A stretch of DNA of 64,000 nucleotides from Prorocentrum cordatum (lineage: Eukaryota; Sar; Dinophyceae; Prorocentrales; Prorocentraceae). The stretch covers positions 1 to 64,000 of the forward strand of contig CAUYUJ010009591.1 of assembly GCA_963575745.1 (NCBI GenBank), given 5' to 3'. Position 1 is the stretch's first letter. The number at the start of each line of letters is the position of its first letter. Of this stretch, positions 20,713-32,629 are shown in pieces. The translations under genes were made by a program, and so were the position numbers. The notes beneath the pieces are model-generated. The model ran no database searches. It had not been told where the DNA came from and saw only the letters and a list, made by a program, of their open reading frames with translations.

Positions 20713-21360
20713 TAGATGACAATAAAGCAGACCAGGATAGGGTAGAATAAGGTAGACCAGATCAGAATAGAGCAGGGTAAATCGTGGAATAGGGACTGGC
20801 ATAATGCAATAGAACAATCGAGGATCTTCTGACCCGGGTCAATCCAGACCAGGGTCAGCAGGAAACCAAAAAACTGCAATGCAAGAAAAAAACTGCAACG
20901 CAAGTCTTCGCAAACCCGGGTCAGCCAATACGCGCGGCCGCCTCGTGGCCACGAGCGGCTCGCTAACCTGGGTCAGCCAAAGGAGGTCTTCGCAGGATCC
21001 TGCAAGATCCAGTGCCCCGGCTGACCCCCGTTTGCACTGACCCCCGTCTCTTAGGCCCCGAAACAAACGAGGGTGGAGTAGACCGGAGTAGGGTAGAGAA
21101 GAGTATATGAGTAGGGTAGAGAAGGGTAGAGCATAGTAGAGCAAATTTGAGTAGAGTTGAGTATGAGCGGAATGAACGTAGAAGTACCAGTCGAGCAGAG
21201 TATAATAGTGTAGGGTAGAGAAAGGTGGGGTTGGGTAGGGTAGAGTAGGGTAGAGCAAATTGCAGAGCAGAATAGATTGCAGAGTTGAGTCGGATAGAAT
21301 GGAGTTTAGTAGGGTAGAGTGGAATAGTCCACCCCAGTCCAGTCCAGTCTACTACAGTCC
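20713..21360. repeat. Degenerate GTAGA/GTAGG 5 bp-phase satellite
   Basis: From about 21070 the sequence is mostly GTAGA, GTAGG, GAGTA pentamers. Weaker AATAG/GGTAGA units begin near 20725. Non-repetitive DNA containing GGGTCAGCC phrases lies between at 20820-21055. Confidence 0.75.
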
Positions 21361-21496
21361 AGTCTAAACCCTATGCCCCTGATAATCACAGGGTGGGGAT
21401 ACTAAAGTTCGAGGTTCGAGGGGATAACACATTCGTCTCCCAGCAACTCGGATGCACGAATATACAATACATATCAGCACGGTATTGCAATGTCCT

Positions 21497-21735
21497 GCTC
21501 GCTCTGGCGGGGCCTGCTTGGAGGGGTCGGAGGACAACGAAATCTGAGAAAGAATATTGTTCGCTCTGGCGGGGCCTCCTTGGAGGGGTCGGAGGAGCAC
21601 AAAACCTGAGAAATAGCATGATACAGCGATATCCTGCTCGCTTTGGAGGGGCCTCCGTGGAAGGGCTCGAAGGAGCACGGAATCTGAGAAATAGTATGGT
21701 ACAATAATGCACGGCTCGCTCTGTCGGGGCCTCCC
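21497..21735. repeat. 61-78 bp tandem repeat, four units
   Basis: Units begin GCTCGCTCTGGCGGGGCCT at about 21497, 21558, 21636 and 21714 and contain GGAGCACNNAATCTGAGAAA. Confidence 0.85.
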
Positions 21736-21749
21736 TGACTTGGGAAAGC

Positions 21750-21885
21750 TGACATGATGAGATCCCCATGGCCCTGCCACACATTCGCTCGGAAAGCGGA
21801 AACGGTGAGAATCTCATAGCCCTGCTGCACGTTGGTGAGTTTGGCAAGATGATATGGTGAGAATCCCATAGCCCTGCACACGTGC
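21750..21885. repeat. ~65 bp tandem repeat, two to three units
   Basis: Units carry GATGATATGGTGAGAATCCC, then ATAGCCCTGC, then CACGT. Confidence 0.75.
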
Positions 21886-22480
21886 GTGATAGCGTTGCTA
21901 TTCAAAATAAGAAGATAGCAACTTCGATTCGTACTTTCCCCGGCGATAATGAAGTTTCGGCCTCGCCGCCCCTTTCCCCCGACCAACTCTGTCTCGGCCC
22001 GGGCTAATCAACTCTCAAGGGTGAAAGGGGGAGATGCTTTATGATCCGGGGTGCTCGGTTACTTCAGTCTACTCCATATCCACGTCATTTCAGTCTTCTG
22101 ACCTGTTGCATCTGGAGTCTGGGCTGCCTGATATATGCATAGCCTCTGGGGAACACCCGGCTGCGACCCCCGTGCGGGCCCCCACCTTCCCGGGGATCGG
22201 CGCTTCGTTTTGACTCGTCGCTTGTCGATACGGTGCTGGGCCCAGCAGGGGCACCCAGAAAACGAGATCCGCCCAGACCGTCCGTCGTGACTTTGGTCAC
22301 GCCGCCAGGGCCTCAAGACACACAGAGCCTTGGCGGCGGAAGGAGCCGGAACGCAGTCGATGCGCGCGGGGGCCCGGGTACTACGCACGCGCTCGCGAAT
22401 GCCTGCGCGACTCGTCCGACGGACGCACAGCAAGAAGCGCGGGCTGGCGCGCGCTGATGCGAGCAGGATCGGGGGACCAG
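21886..22480. other. Unassigned region
   Basis: Mixed DNA, no recognisable gene. Confidence 0.4.
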
Positions 22481-22481
22481 A

Positions 22482-22580
22482 ACGGACCACTTCACCGATC
22501 CTGGACAGGCCCATCGTGGGCCCAGGATGGCCGACCCCTGTCCCAGGGTCGGCCTGGCCAGGATCGGTGAGGTGGTCCGT
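22482..22580. repeat. Inverted repeat with nested hairpin
   Basis: 30 bp arms at 22482-22511 and 22551-22580 (ACGGACCAC-T/C-TCACCGATCC…) match at 28 of 30 positions. A second 9 bp inverted pair, GGCCGACCC and GGGTCGGCC, is nested in the loop. Confidence 0.85.
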
Positions 22581-22599
22581 GTGACGTCCCCTGGCAGGA

Positions 22600-22870
22600 G
22601 AGGGAAGGAAATGGAAGGAAGCAGCTCAGCGCGGGCTCGCTCATGGCCGGGCATGCTCCAATTTTCTCGATCGCGCCTGCCGCACCCATATGCCTGCACC
22701 GGCCGGGGACCGGAGGAGTGCCAGGAGCATTTCTTCCCGGGTGCTGATGGACATGATCTTGGCCCTGGGGTCACGAGGCCGGGATGTGCGTATATTTCTA
22801 TGTGTGTGTATATATATATGTGTGTGTGTTACCCACTGCGTACCCCAAATTGTGTGTTTCGGACATTCTA
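22600..22870. other. Unassigned, with a short TG/TA run
   Basis: No gene is recognised. TGTGTGTGTATATATATATGTG lies near 22800-22828. Confidence 0.5.
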
Positions 22871-22879
22871 CGTCGTGCA

Positions 22880-23455
22880 GTACGTGGGTAGAAATATACT
22901 CATGGTGCAATATATGCAGTGCAATCTATGTGGTGCGGTGCCATCTGTATCGTGTCATCTATGTTGTGCAACGTATGTCGGGCAATCTGCGTTGCGCAAC
23001 CTACGTAAGGAATCGACCTTTATACACCGATGCCTTTTTCTGGTCCCGAACAGAGATTCACACAAAAAAACGGATTCTGGTGTATACGGCATCCTGGTGT
23101 ATACATGTTTTGTTTCCACGGGAAAACGGGGAAACATGTATACACCACACCACCCCGACGTCGCCCCCGGCCCTCAGAAAAACCCTGGGATTGCGAAACC
23201 GCCCGCCACTGGTAATGTATCTGTTCCAGTTCCCGACTACGTGGTGCAATACACATTCGGCAATACATGTGGGGCAATATACGTGGTGCAATCTACGTGG
23301 TGCAACCTAGGCGGTGCAATGCATCCTGGTGCGATGTAAATGATGCAATCTACGTGCTAAAAGCCACGTGATGAGAATGCGCGTTGCAATATATGTGGTG
23401 CAGTATACGTGGTGCAACCCATGTGGTGCAATCTATGCGGTGCAACTGACTACCC
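22880..23455. repeat. Discontinuous (TACGTGGTGCAATC)n minisatellite
   Basis: 14-15 bp units TACGTGGTGCAATC occur at 22876-23000 and 23240-23455, separated by unique DNA and a hairpin. Confidence 0.8.
23096..23146. repeat. Perfect 15 bp inverted repeat
   Basis: GGTGTATACATGTTT (23096-23110) and AAACATGTATACACC (23132-23146) flank a 21 bp loop. Confidence 0.9.
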
Positions 23456-23472
23456 TGCACCGCGCTTGACCA

Positions 23473-23667
23473 CTCCACTGCTCGCGCAAACATCCCACCC
23501 ACCCACCCGCAACTTGGTTCGCAAAATCTCTTAAGACCGTGACGGTGGGTACCAAATGGCACTTGCCAACGACAGCGACGCCGACGACGACAGCGACACG
23601 ACGACGACGACGCCGCCGACAACGACTACGACGACACCGGCGACGTCTCCAACGACTTCGACGACGC

Positions 23668-23710
<43 letters not shown>

Positions 23711-23827
23711 ACGACGACGACGACGACGCCGACGACCGACGACGACGACGACGACAACGACGACGATGACGACGCCGACGACGACGACAACGACGACGCC
23801 CGACGACGACGACGACGTGAACGACGC

Positions 23828-23868
<41 letters not shown>

Positions 23869-25090
23869 ATGACGCCGACAACGACGACGAAGACGACGAC
23901 GACGCCGACGACGACGACGAAGACGACGACGACGTCGCAAACGAAGACGACGACGAGGGAGGAGGGAGGACGACGACGGCGACAACGGCGACAACGACGA
24001 CAAACGAGGGAGGAGGGAGGACGGCGACGACGCGAACGACGAAGAAGGAGGAAGGACGGCGACGCCGACGACGGCAACGACGAGGGAGGAGGGAAGACGA
24101 CGACGACGACGACAAACGACGACGACGACGACGGCGACGAAATAGGAGGGACGACGACGAGACGCCGACGACGGACGACGACGACGACGAGGGAGGAGGA
24201 GGAAGGACGACCACGGCGACAACGACGACGGAAACGACCACGACGCCAAAGAGGACGACGACGACGAACACGAGGAAAGACAGAGGACGACGTAGGCGAC
24301 GACGACGACGACGACAACGACGCGGGAGGAGGGAGGACGGCGACGACGACGACGACGACGACGCAAGAGCGCGCGCACGCTTTTGTTGAAAATCCGTGTT
24401 GCGAAACCTTGTGTTTTTGTTGGTTTTTTGGACGCGCGATTTCGAAATCCTTCCGAAACCGATGGGTTTGGAAGGATTTCGGCGTACGCGCGCGACGACG
24501 CGCGCGTCTGCACATCGTCCTATTTTTTGCAGAAGATTCCCGCGACGGCACACGCGCAAGGGCGTTCGACTGATTTCGACATGCGCGCGCGGGAAGCCCG
24601 TTTGGTAGCATGTTATGGAAATCTTGGAAAAAAAACAATGGTGTTCTTAAGATTTCGCAAGAGCTCGCGCGGAAGCTTTTTTATCACATCCGTGTTGCGA
24701 CACCCTGTGTTTTTGTATGCTTTTTGGAAACTCGATTGCGAAATCCCTCCGGCACCGAAGGTTTTTGAAGGATTTCGGCATGCGCGCGCGACGACGCGCG
24801 CGTGCGCACTTCGTCTCATTTGTTGCAAGGTATTCGTAAACAAGTGCTATGCTAGAACAAAAAATGTCACCGCATAGTGTTTTGTTTTTTTTACCAGGGA
24901 CCCTCAGGGGGGGGGAAACCGGCCCGCCTGGGATGGTATGGTTTCATATTTCGGATGGACGAGTGTGCAGAATATATATATACACATAAAATTATATCAC
25001 CCCAGGGGGAGCTAATGAGTCCGGGGGGGGGTAGAGTCTGTTCTCTTTTTGGAAAGGAGAATTAATCTTTGACCATCTGGAAGCTGTCCT
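23473..25090. repeat. 1.6 kb tandem unit, copy A
   Basis: Begins CTCCACTGCTCGCGCAAACA, then CCCACCC repeats and AACTTGG. It carries a CGA array (23570-24365), two ~300 bp subunits with the CGCGCGCGACGACGCGCGCG core, and ends GGGGGGGTAGAGTCTGTTCTC. Confidence 0.85.
23570..24368. repeat. (CGA)n array in copy A
   Basis: CGACGACGACGA with GCC, AAC and GGAGGGAGG interruptions. Its frames (poly-Asp, Thr, Arg, Val, Ser) are artefacts. Confidence 0.97.
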
Positions 25091-25843
25091 CTCCACTGCT
25101 CGTGCAAACATCCCACCCTCCCACCCGCAACTTGGTCGCAAACCCTCTTAAAACAAGACCGTGACGGTACGTACCACATGACACTTGGCCATGACACCGA
25201 CGCCGACGACGACAGCGACAACGACGACGACGGCGCCGCCGACACCGACTACGACGACACCGACGACGTCTCCAACGACTTCGGCGACGACAGCGACGAC
25301 ACCGACGACGACGACGACGACGTCAACGACGCCGACGACGACGACGACGACGACGACGACGGCAACTACGACGACGGCGACTACGACGACACCGACGACG
25401 TCTCCGACGACTTCGGCGACGACAACGACGCCGACGCCGACGCCGACGAAGACGACGAGGACGACGCCAACGAAGACGACGACGAGGGAGGAAGGACGAC
25501 GACGGCGACAACGACGACAACGACGACAACGACGAGGGAGGAGGGAGGACGGCGACGACGCGAACGACGAAGAAGGAGGAAGGACGGCGGCGCCGACGAC
25601 GACAACGACGAGGGAGGAGGGAAGACGACGACGACAACGGCGACGACGACGACGGCGACGAGATATGAGGGACGACGACGAAACGCCGACGACGACGACG
25701 AGGGAGGAGGAGGAAGGACGACCACGGCAACAACGACGACGGAAACGACGACGACGGCAAAGAGGACGACGACGACGAACACGAGGAAAGACAGAGGACG
25801 ACGTAGGGGACGACGACGACGACGACGGCGCGGGAGGAGGGAG

Positions 25844-25887
<44 letters not shown>

Positions 25888-26623
25888 AAGAGCGCGCGGG
25901 AGCACGCTTTTGTTGAAAATCCGTGTTGCGAAACCTTGTGTTTTTTTTTAGGTCCCTGGGACACAAGATTTTCAAATCCTTCCGAAACCGATGGGTCTTG
26001 AAGGTTTTCGGCGTACGCGCGCGACGACGCGCGCGTCTGCACTTCGTCCCGTTTTTTGCAGAAGATCCTCGCGACGGCACACGCGCAAGGGCGTTCGACT
26101 GATTTCGACATGCGCGCGCGGGAAGCCCGTTTGGTAGCATGTTATGGAAATCTTGGGAAACAAAGGTGTTCTTAATATTTCGCATGAGCTCGCGCGGAAG
26201 TTTTTTATCAAATCCGTGTTGCGACACCCTGTGTTTTTGTATGCTTTTTGGAAACTCGATTGCGAAATCCCTCCGACACCGAAAATTTTTGAAGGATTTC
26301 GGCATGCGCGCGCGACGACGCGCGCGTGTGCACTTCGCCCCATTTGTTGCAAGGGGTTCGTGAAAAATGTTACGCTAGAACAACAATGTCCCCGGGCACA
26401 ATGTTTTTTACAAGGGAACCTCAGGGGAACCGACGGCCCCCCTGGGATAGTGCAAATTCATGTTTAGGATGGACATGTGGTGGTAATCATTTATGATTTA
26501 CGTACCCGAAAGGGGAGCGGATAACGCCGGGGGGGTAGAGTCTATGATTCTCTTTTTGGACAAGAAAATATATGTGGTGCGACCACGCGGTGTAATTCAC
26601 CCTGCCGGTTTTGACATTGTGAA
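25091..26623. repeat. 1.5 kb tandem unit, copy B
   Basis: Same order as copy A: CTCCACTGCTCGTGCAAACA start, CGA array, two palindrome-bearing subunits, GGGGGGGTAGAGTCTATGATTC end. It adds a TGTGGTGCGA…GCGGTGTAATTC tail resembling the minisatellite that precedes copy A. Confidence 0.85.
25195..25890. repeat. (CGA)n array in copy B
   Basis: Imperfect CGA triplets with the same GGGAGGAGG interruptions as copy A. Confidence 0.97.
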
Positions 26624-27615
26624 CTCCACTGCTCGCGCAATCCTCATCCCACCCACCCACCCGCAAATTGGTTTCCAAAACCGTGCGGCGGCGATTGCGA
26701 TGAGTGCTTCTGCGGCCGCGCTAGTCCGCGCATGCTCGCGCGCGAAACGGCCAGCTACTTTGGCGCGACCGACGCGGCCGCGGTGGCGCTGCCCGCTGGG
26801 CATCTCCCCGCGGGCACTTCATTGCGAGTCGGCGACTTGGGCGGACGCGGCATCATGGCAACGTCGACAACGGTATACACGATGATGGTAATAGCGATTC
26901 TGGTGACGATGGTGGCAACGACGACGACAAGGCCAGTGACGACGCCGATGCTGATCACGCCGACGACGATGACGGCGTCCTGGCGTCGGTAACGAAGGTT
27001 TGAGAGGCAATTCAACATGCGCGGGCGGACACGCGCGAGTGGCCCGCATGGTTACATTTGACACGGCTCGTGCCCCCCCCCAGCGCGCGCAAGGGCGTCC
27101 GAATGATTTCGGCATTCGGCGCCAGAGGCCCGTCTGGCCGAATTGAATGAAAACGTTGACAAAAACCGATGGCTTTGTTACAAATTCGAAGGGGCGCGAG
27201 CGCAAGCATTGTTGACAACGGATGCTGAAAAAACATGTGATGTTCAAAGGCGTTTCGGACCACTCGATTTTGAAATCCATACGAAACCCAAGGTTGACGA
27301 AGGATTCCCCCATGCGCGCTACGACGCGGGCGTGTGCGCCGCGTCCCATTTGTTGCAACGGTTTCGTGCGACAGCACCCGCGCAAGGGCGTTGGAGCGAT
27401 TTCGACGCGCGCTCGCGAGAGGCACGTTTGGTACCATTCGATGAACATGTTGAAAGTCCTGACTTTTCTTAAGAATTTGCAGGAGTGCGAGCGCAGGCGT
27501 TGTTTGAAATTCGTGTTGCGAAACCATATGCTGTATGCCGGCATGCGCGCGCGACGACGCGCGCGTGCGCACTTCGTCCCATTTTGCTGGAAGGGGATCG
27601 CTGGCAACTGCTAAT
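26624..27615. repeat. Tandem unit, copy C (diverged, CGA array reduced)
   Basis: Starts ACTCCACTGCTCGCGCAATC, then CCACCC repeats and GCAAATTGG. Only a short degenerate CGACGA segment remains (26860-26985), followed by two or three subunits with GCGCAAGGGCGT and the palindromic core (degenerate at 27312, intact at 27544). Confidence 0.75.
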
Positions 27616-27756
27616 GTGTGACGAACGAGGGCACCTTTGGTTGGGTTCTCGTTTTGAGTAAAGCAGTGGGCTCTCCACCTTCTCCTCCATCACCTTCTCC
27701 CCCCCCCCCCGCTCTCTTCTCGGCTCTCTCCTCTCGCATCCCTCTTAAGGGTTGTG

Positions 27757-28465
27757 AAAGTGTCGCAACTTTCGAAGGCTGCTGGGGGAGCCAGCGCAGT
27801 GGGACCACACGCGAACCAAAACGGGACCTCGCCATCCCTGGGCGGCTGCGAAATGTGAAACTGTCGCCATGTTCGAAGGCTACTGGGGGGGCCAGCACGC
27901 TGGAGCCCCACGCGGACCCAAACGACACCTCGCCATCCCTGGGGGGCTGCGAAGTGTCAAATTTTCGAGGGCTGCTGGGGGAGCCAGCAGTGGGGCACCA
28001 CTCGGACCCAAACGGGACCTCGCCACCTCTGAAGGGCTGCACGTGTGAAACTGTCGCCACTTTCGAGGACTGCTGGGGGAGCCAACGCGGTGGGGCCACG
28101 CGCAGATCCAAATTGGACCTCGCCATCGCTGGGGGGATGCGAAATGTGAAACCTTCGCCACTTTCGAAGGCTGCTGGGGGTGCCAGCAGCGGGGCCCCAC
28201 GCGGACCCAAACGGGACCTCGCCATCCCTGGGGGGCTGAGAAATGTGAAACCGTCGCCACTCTCGAGGGCAGCTGGGGAAGCCAACACAATGGGGCCCCA
28301 CGCGGACCCAAACGGGACCTCGCCATCCCTGGGGGGCTGCGAAAGGTGAAATCGTCGCCACTTTGGAGGGCTGATGGGGCCCCACGCAGATCCAAACGAG
28401 ACCTCGCCGTCCCCGGGGGGCTGCGAAAGGTGAAACCCTCGCGCCACTTTCGAGGGCTGGCGGCG
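27757..28465. repeat. ~100 bp tandem repeat, about seven to eight units
   Basis: Units carry GTCGCCACTTTCGAGGGCTG, CTGGGGGAGCCAGC, GGGGCCCCACGCGGACCCAA and ACGGGACCTCGCCATCCCTG. TGTCGC starts recur near 27761, 27862, 28052, 28152, 28252 and 28352. A 13 bp deletion marks the third unit. Confidence 0.9.
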
Positions 28466-29040
28466 GGGAGGAAGCGGATAGGCTGGCGAGCGAGCTAGGC
28501 CCTGACCGCTTTTTACACAAATGCCGACAGTTTTTTCTTTTCGAAGCGCTGCAGCAACGCGGAGTGCTGGCCGCGCAGATGTTGAGCATTTCGGCGTGGG
28601 AAAGAACGCGATACTTCATTGTCTGGTTGCGTCTTCGCCTATGCAACCTTATCTTGCCCATGCTCCATCATCTCGCTGCTTCTGCTGAGATGATCGATAT
28701 TCCACTCCGACGTGTTCTTTTTGTTACTCCTTCCCAGTACAGTGCCTCCTGGTTTTTTGTACCTCTGCTCTGCAAGTCGGCCACGCAAGCTGCGCACGAT
28801 CTAGATATCCGTTGTGCATCGTCTCCTGCAGTGTTGCTATCACACTATTGTCGACACACCTTACATCATCCCATGGTGCCGATGAGTACGTCGCATGGTA
28901 TTTGTTTGCAAGGGGTGAGGGATGCGAGAATCAGAATACACATGCATACTGATGGGACAGACTCCTGTGTATCAATTGCATTGCGTGCGGGGGGGGAGGG
29001 AGATCCGAATACTCTTCCAGACAGGAGGATATATACGAGG
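28466..29040. other. T-richer unassigned region
   Basis: The plus frame from 28564 is open for about 150 codons, but the sequence lacks a recognisable domain and continues into the 29.0 kb satellite, so I do not call a gene. Confidence 0.4.
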
Positions 29041-29350
29041 CGGCGACGGGGCGGCGATGGAGGAGACCTAGCCGCCAGACCGACCGCCAGACCCAGACGA
29101 CGGGCGGCGACGGAGCGGCGACGGCAGCGACAGAGCCGCCAGACCGACCGTCAGGCCCAGACGACGGGCTGCGACGGGGCGGCGACGGGGCGGCGACGGG
29201 GCGACATGACCGCCAGACCGGCCTTCAGGCCCAGACGACGGGCGGCGACGGGGCGGCGTCGGCGGCGACATAGCCGCCAGGCCGATCTTGGGGCCTGGAC
29301 GAGGGGCGGCGACGAGGCGCGAGGGGCGGCGACGAGGCGGCGACATAGCT
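29040..29350. repeat. ~60 bp tandem repeat (GCCGCCAGACCGACC family)
   Basis: Five or so units carry CCGCCAGACCGACCGTCAGG, CCCAGACGACGGGCGGCGAC and GGGGCGGCGAC. Confidence 0.85.
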
Positions 29351-30044
29351 TCAAGGCCTACCTTCAGGCCCAATTCCTTGTTCCAAAACCCCTGAATGCA
29401 AGAACTGTTTGGGGGACAAATATCCACAGCCTGGGGAACCGGTCTTCCTGGACCTATGGAGGCGGCGGACACAGATATGATCATGCCTCAGGGATCCCCC
29501 AAGATTGCTGAGGATGCCCTGGTCCAGCGCCGATCCAACAAGTTCGCGCGGACCTCCAAGCGTCGTCTGCTGTTCTGTAGAGCTGTGGAGGACGATCAGT
29601 GGAGAGGAAGCATCTTGCCAAATCATTTCCAGATGTCTAAAACATGTGTTAAACAAGTAAAAGTATGGTTCAAACATGTTTAGAACATTTTTCCGTAAAC
29701 ACATCTTTAATTCAATGATAGGATTGTTAGGGTGCCCATTGTCGTGGCATCCACAACTGTAGATTCCAGTTTTGGGTCTTGGGGCCAAGAAAGAACGCCC
29801 CAGGACAAGAAGCGGTTCCCCAAGGAGAGGTCGAGGGGTCTGGGGGCCCGCGTCACGAACAGATCGTGACTCTGGATGCTTGGGAGTGTTCCTGGCCCAA
29901 TATGTCCCCAGACCCCTTCTGCGCCCTCTCCGGGGTCATTCGGTTGTCTCCTCCCAGGCGCGCGGCGCGAGCCAGGGGCGGCGCTGGAGGCGCCGCCACG
30001 AGGGTCCAGCACGGACCCAAGGAAGCCGCTCCGGCGTCCAAACT
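29351..30044. other. Unassigned region with short dispersed repeats
   Basis: GGTCCAGCGCCGATCCAACA (29521) and GGTCCAGCACGGACCCAAGG (30002) are related to 52795 (GGTCCAGCGCCGACCCAAGA), a short dispersed family. No gene is recognised. Confidence 0.4.
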
Positions 30045-30285
30045 TTCTCTTCGGCTGATGCAACCATGTTCTTCCGAAGGGGCCCAAGGACGCACAAACA
30101 AATACCCATGAATAAAACGATTCCCCATAGTTTTCCATATTTGTTTAGCTTTTCCCATCCCCCCCCCACTTCCCATAGTTTCCAACATGTTCTGGAGAAT
30201 CGACGATTAATAGTGTCTGTGTGTTGTTTCCCCTCCTGAAAGTTTCTCTTCTGCTGATGAAGCCATGTTCTTCTTCGGCTGCAGA
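30045..30285. repeat. Partial tandem duplication with 4.4 kb relative
   Basis: TTTCTCTTCGGCTGATGCA (about 30046) and TTTCTCTTCTGCTGATGAA (about 30242) start two partial units. The intervening CCACTTCCCATAGTTTCC…GATTAATAGTGTCTGTGTG segment matches 4400-4470. Confidence 0.7.
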
Positions 30286-30464
30286 AGCACGAACCCGAGG
30301 AAGAATAGGGCCGCCGCGATTCTTGCTCGTGACGCCAGGGGCCTGGGCTTCTCCTTCGGCACCCGGTTCTTTGACCCCGCGGTCCGCACACACATGGCAA
30401 GGACGCGCCCAACACAAGGAGGCGAACACAAGCACCTGAGTAACATCTGTGAACTCGCTGAAAC

Positions 30465-30515
30465 TCCTCCTCCTCCTCCTCCTCCTCCTTCTCCTCCTCC
30501 TCCTCCTCTGCATCC
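30465..30515. repeat. (CTC)n microsatellite
   Basis: About fifteen CTC triplets with one TTC. Confidence 0.95.
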
Positions 30516-30764
30516 CACACCACTCACCCATCACTCGTCCTGCTCCTCAGCATCAACCTCAGTACACTCCCGCTGCTCCGTATTCCCCTCCCTGGCACCC
30601 CTCATGTTCATTACTCCCCCTCATCGCCCTCTCCCTCCCTAGCCCAGCCCCTCCTTCATTCCCAACCTACTCCCTCCCGTCCCTCTCCCTCCTCCAACTA
30701 CTTACTCATCCTCGTCCGTCTCCTCCTCACTCCCTCGTTCCTCTGGGCTCCAGGTCGCCGTCGC

Positions 30765-30875
30765 TGCTGCTGCCGCCCGCCACCGCCGCCGCTGCCGCTG
30801 CCGCTGCCGCCGCCGCTGCCGCCGCCGCTGCCGCCGCCGCTGCCGCCGCCGCTGCCGTCGTCGTTCTTTGTCGTC
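30765..30875. repeat. (GCC)n/(GCT)n repeat
   Basis: GCCGCCGCTGCC units inside a longer C/T-rich tract (30540-31160). No gene is recognised. Confidence 0.9.
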
Positions 30876-31440
30876 GTCGTCGGCGCTGCCGTGTGACGCA
30901 TCGCGGCACATGGCACCGGCGCCACGATCGACTGCGGGGGGGCTGACTCCAGCGGGGCGCAAACTGCTTTGGCAGGAGACACTGGCAGACTGGAATATCT
31001 GGGTTGCGGGCTGACCTCCAGCCCGTCCTCCTGAAAGCCCCTGATTATCCTCTCTTCTGTTCCTCCTCTCCTCTTACCCTCCCACTCCTTCTCGATGTCT
31101 CTCCTCTCCTCTTTGCTCTTCAATCTCCACCTCCTCCATATCCTCTTGTTACTACTCCTCGCCCCCCTCCACAGACGGAGAGGAGGAGGGAGGAGCAGGA
31201 TGATGGAGGATCAGCTCCATGGATGGACGAGAAGGGTGGAGGATGAGGAGGAGAGGAAGAGGACCAGCGTAAACCCAAGACGCATCAGCGATGTTGCAAA
31301 ACATTTCATCCAAGATCTGCCTTCATAGGCCCAGAGAACCATATCTTAGAAAGAAACCTTCTGAGACTCTTCAACCGTAGTAAAACGCCTTTCCTGGGTC
31401 AGACCCTTGGATCCATGTGACGGTTGCGTCCCGACCATCC

Positions 31441-31920
31441 TCAATCGTGCCAGAACACCCGTCCTGGGGCTTCGACCGTACGAATCCTTGAACCTGCTGC
31501 TAACTGTTTACAAGAAGTTGCGCGGCGATAGTGGGAGAACCACATGTTGAAAAGAACCCGACTTCCATCCTGGAAACCGTTGAACACTCTTAAAACGCAT
31601 GTGCGCTGCGCTGACACCATAATAACAAATTGAAAAAGGCCCGACCTCAATATGTGAAACTGCTGCACATGTTTCAGACGAGTGTGCGCGGCGCTCAGAC
31701 GAAAAACACATGTTAAAACCGGGAGGGCGTTAATCCGTAAAACTGATACGTTTATGACGAACCTGCGCGGCGCCAAAGCAAAAACCACACTTTGAAAAAG
31801 ACCCGCCATCCTTCCGTGAAACAACTAAACACTTCTACGACGAATGTCCGCGTCGCTAAAGCGAAAACCACAATTTGGACAAGGGCCCGCCCTCCATCCG
31901 TGGAGATGTTGCACATGTGA
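31441..31920 (-). repeat. Family S1 tandem repeat, inverted relative to 14.7 kb
   Basis: Reverse-complemented, the region gives GGATGGAGGGCGGGCCCTTG, TTTTTCAAAGTGTGG, GCGCCGCGCACACTCGTCTG and GAAACATG in the same order as 14700-15130. About five units are present. Confidence 0.8.
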
Positions 31921-31987
31921 CGCTTCAGGGTCATGGATGGGGACGGGATCTCGGGGGACCCCCCCCTGGCCCGTTCTACCGACACGC

Positions 31988-32150
31988 CTGGGGGTATGAC
32001 AAGGGGAATATATATATATGTATATATATATACACATAAATACATCATTACATATAACTATACATATACATCTACCTATACATATACATATACATAGACA
32101 TAGACATAGACATATACATATGCATATACATATACATGTACATATACATG

Positions 32151-32185
<35 letters not shown>

Positions 32186-32580
32186 GTACACATACATATG
32201 CATATACATATTCATATACATATACATATACATATACATATGCTTATATATACAAACATATACATAATACTTGTAAATGTACATATGCATACACATATAC
32301 ATCCATATACTTATGCATATACGAGGATATACACATACATAGACATATACATATACATGTACATGCACATATACATCTACATATACGCATAGTTATACAA
32401 ATCTATTCACCTATACATATACATATACATATGCATATACATAGACATACACATATACATACACCTATACGTATACATATACGTATACATGTACATATAC
32501 ATACACATATGCAAATACATATACATACGCCTACAAATAAACACACACACACATATATATACATATATATATATATATAT
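31988..32580. repeat. (ATATAC)n hexanucleotide array
   Basis: TATACATATACATA with GTACAT and CATAGA variants, ending in CACACACATATATAT. Confidence 0.97.
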
Positions 32581-32584
32581 ATTC

Positions 32585-32623
32585 TAGAACCATCGCGCGC
32601 GCTTCGCGCGCGCTTTGGTTCTA
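32585..32623. repeat. Strong GC hairpin at the edge of the AT array
   Basis: TAGAACCA and TGGTTCTA close a stem, a TC/TT mismatch follows, then GCGCGCGC on both sides of a three-base TTC loop. Confidence 0.9.
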
Positions 32624-32629
32624 ACCGAG

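Noticed and set aside
23433-26305. Large Arg/Val/Ser/Thr/Asp ORFs across the CGA arrays
   Set aside because: Simple-repeat translations; all six frames behave alike.
30242-30300. CTGATGA followed by an AGCC/GGCT stem, resembling a hammerhead ribozyme core
   Set aside because: The required GAAA does not follow stem II and no stem I/III pairing is seen.
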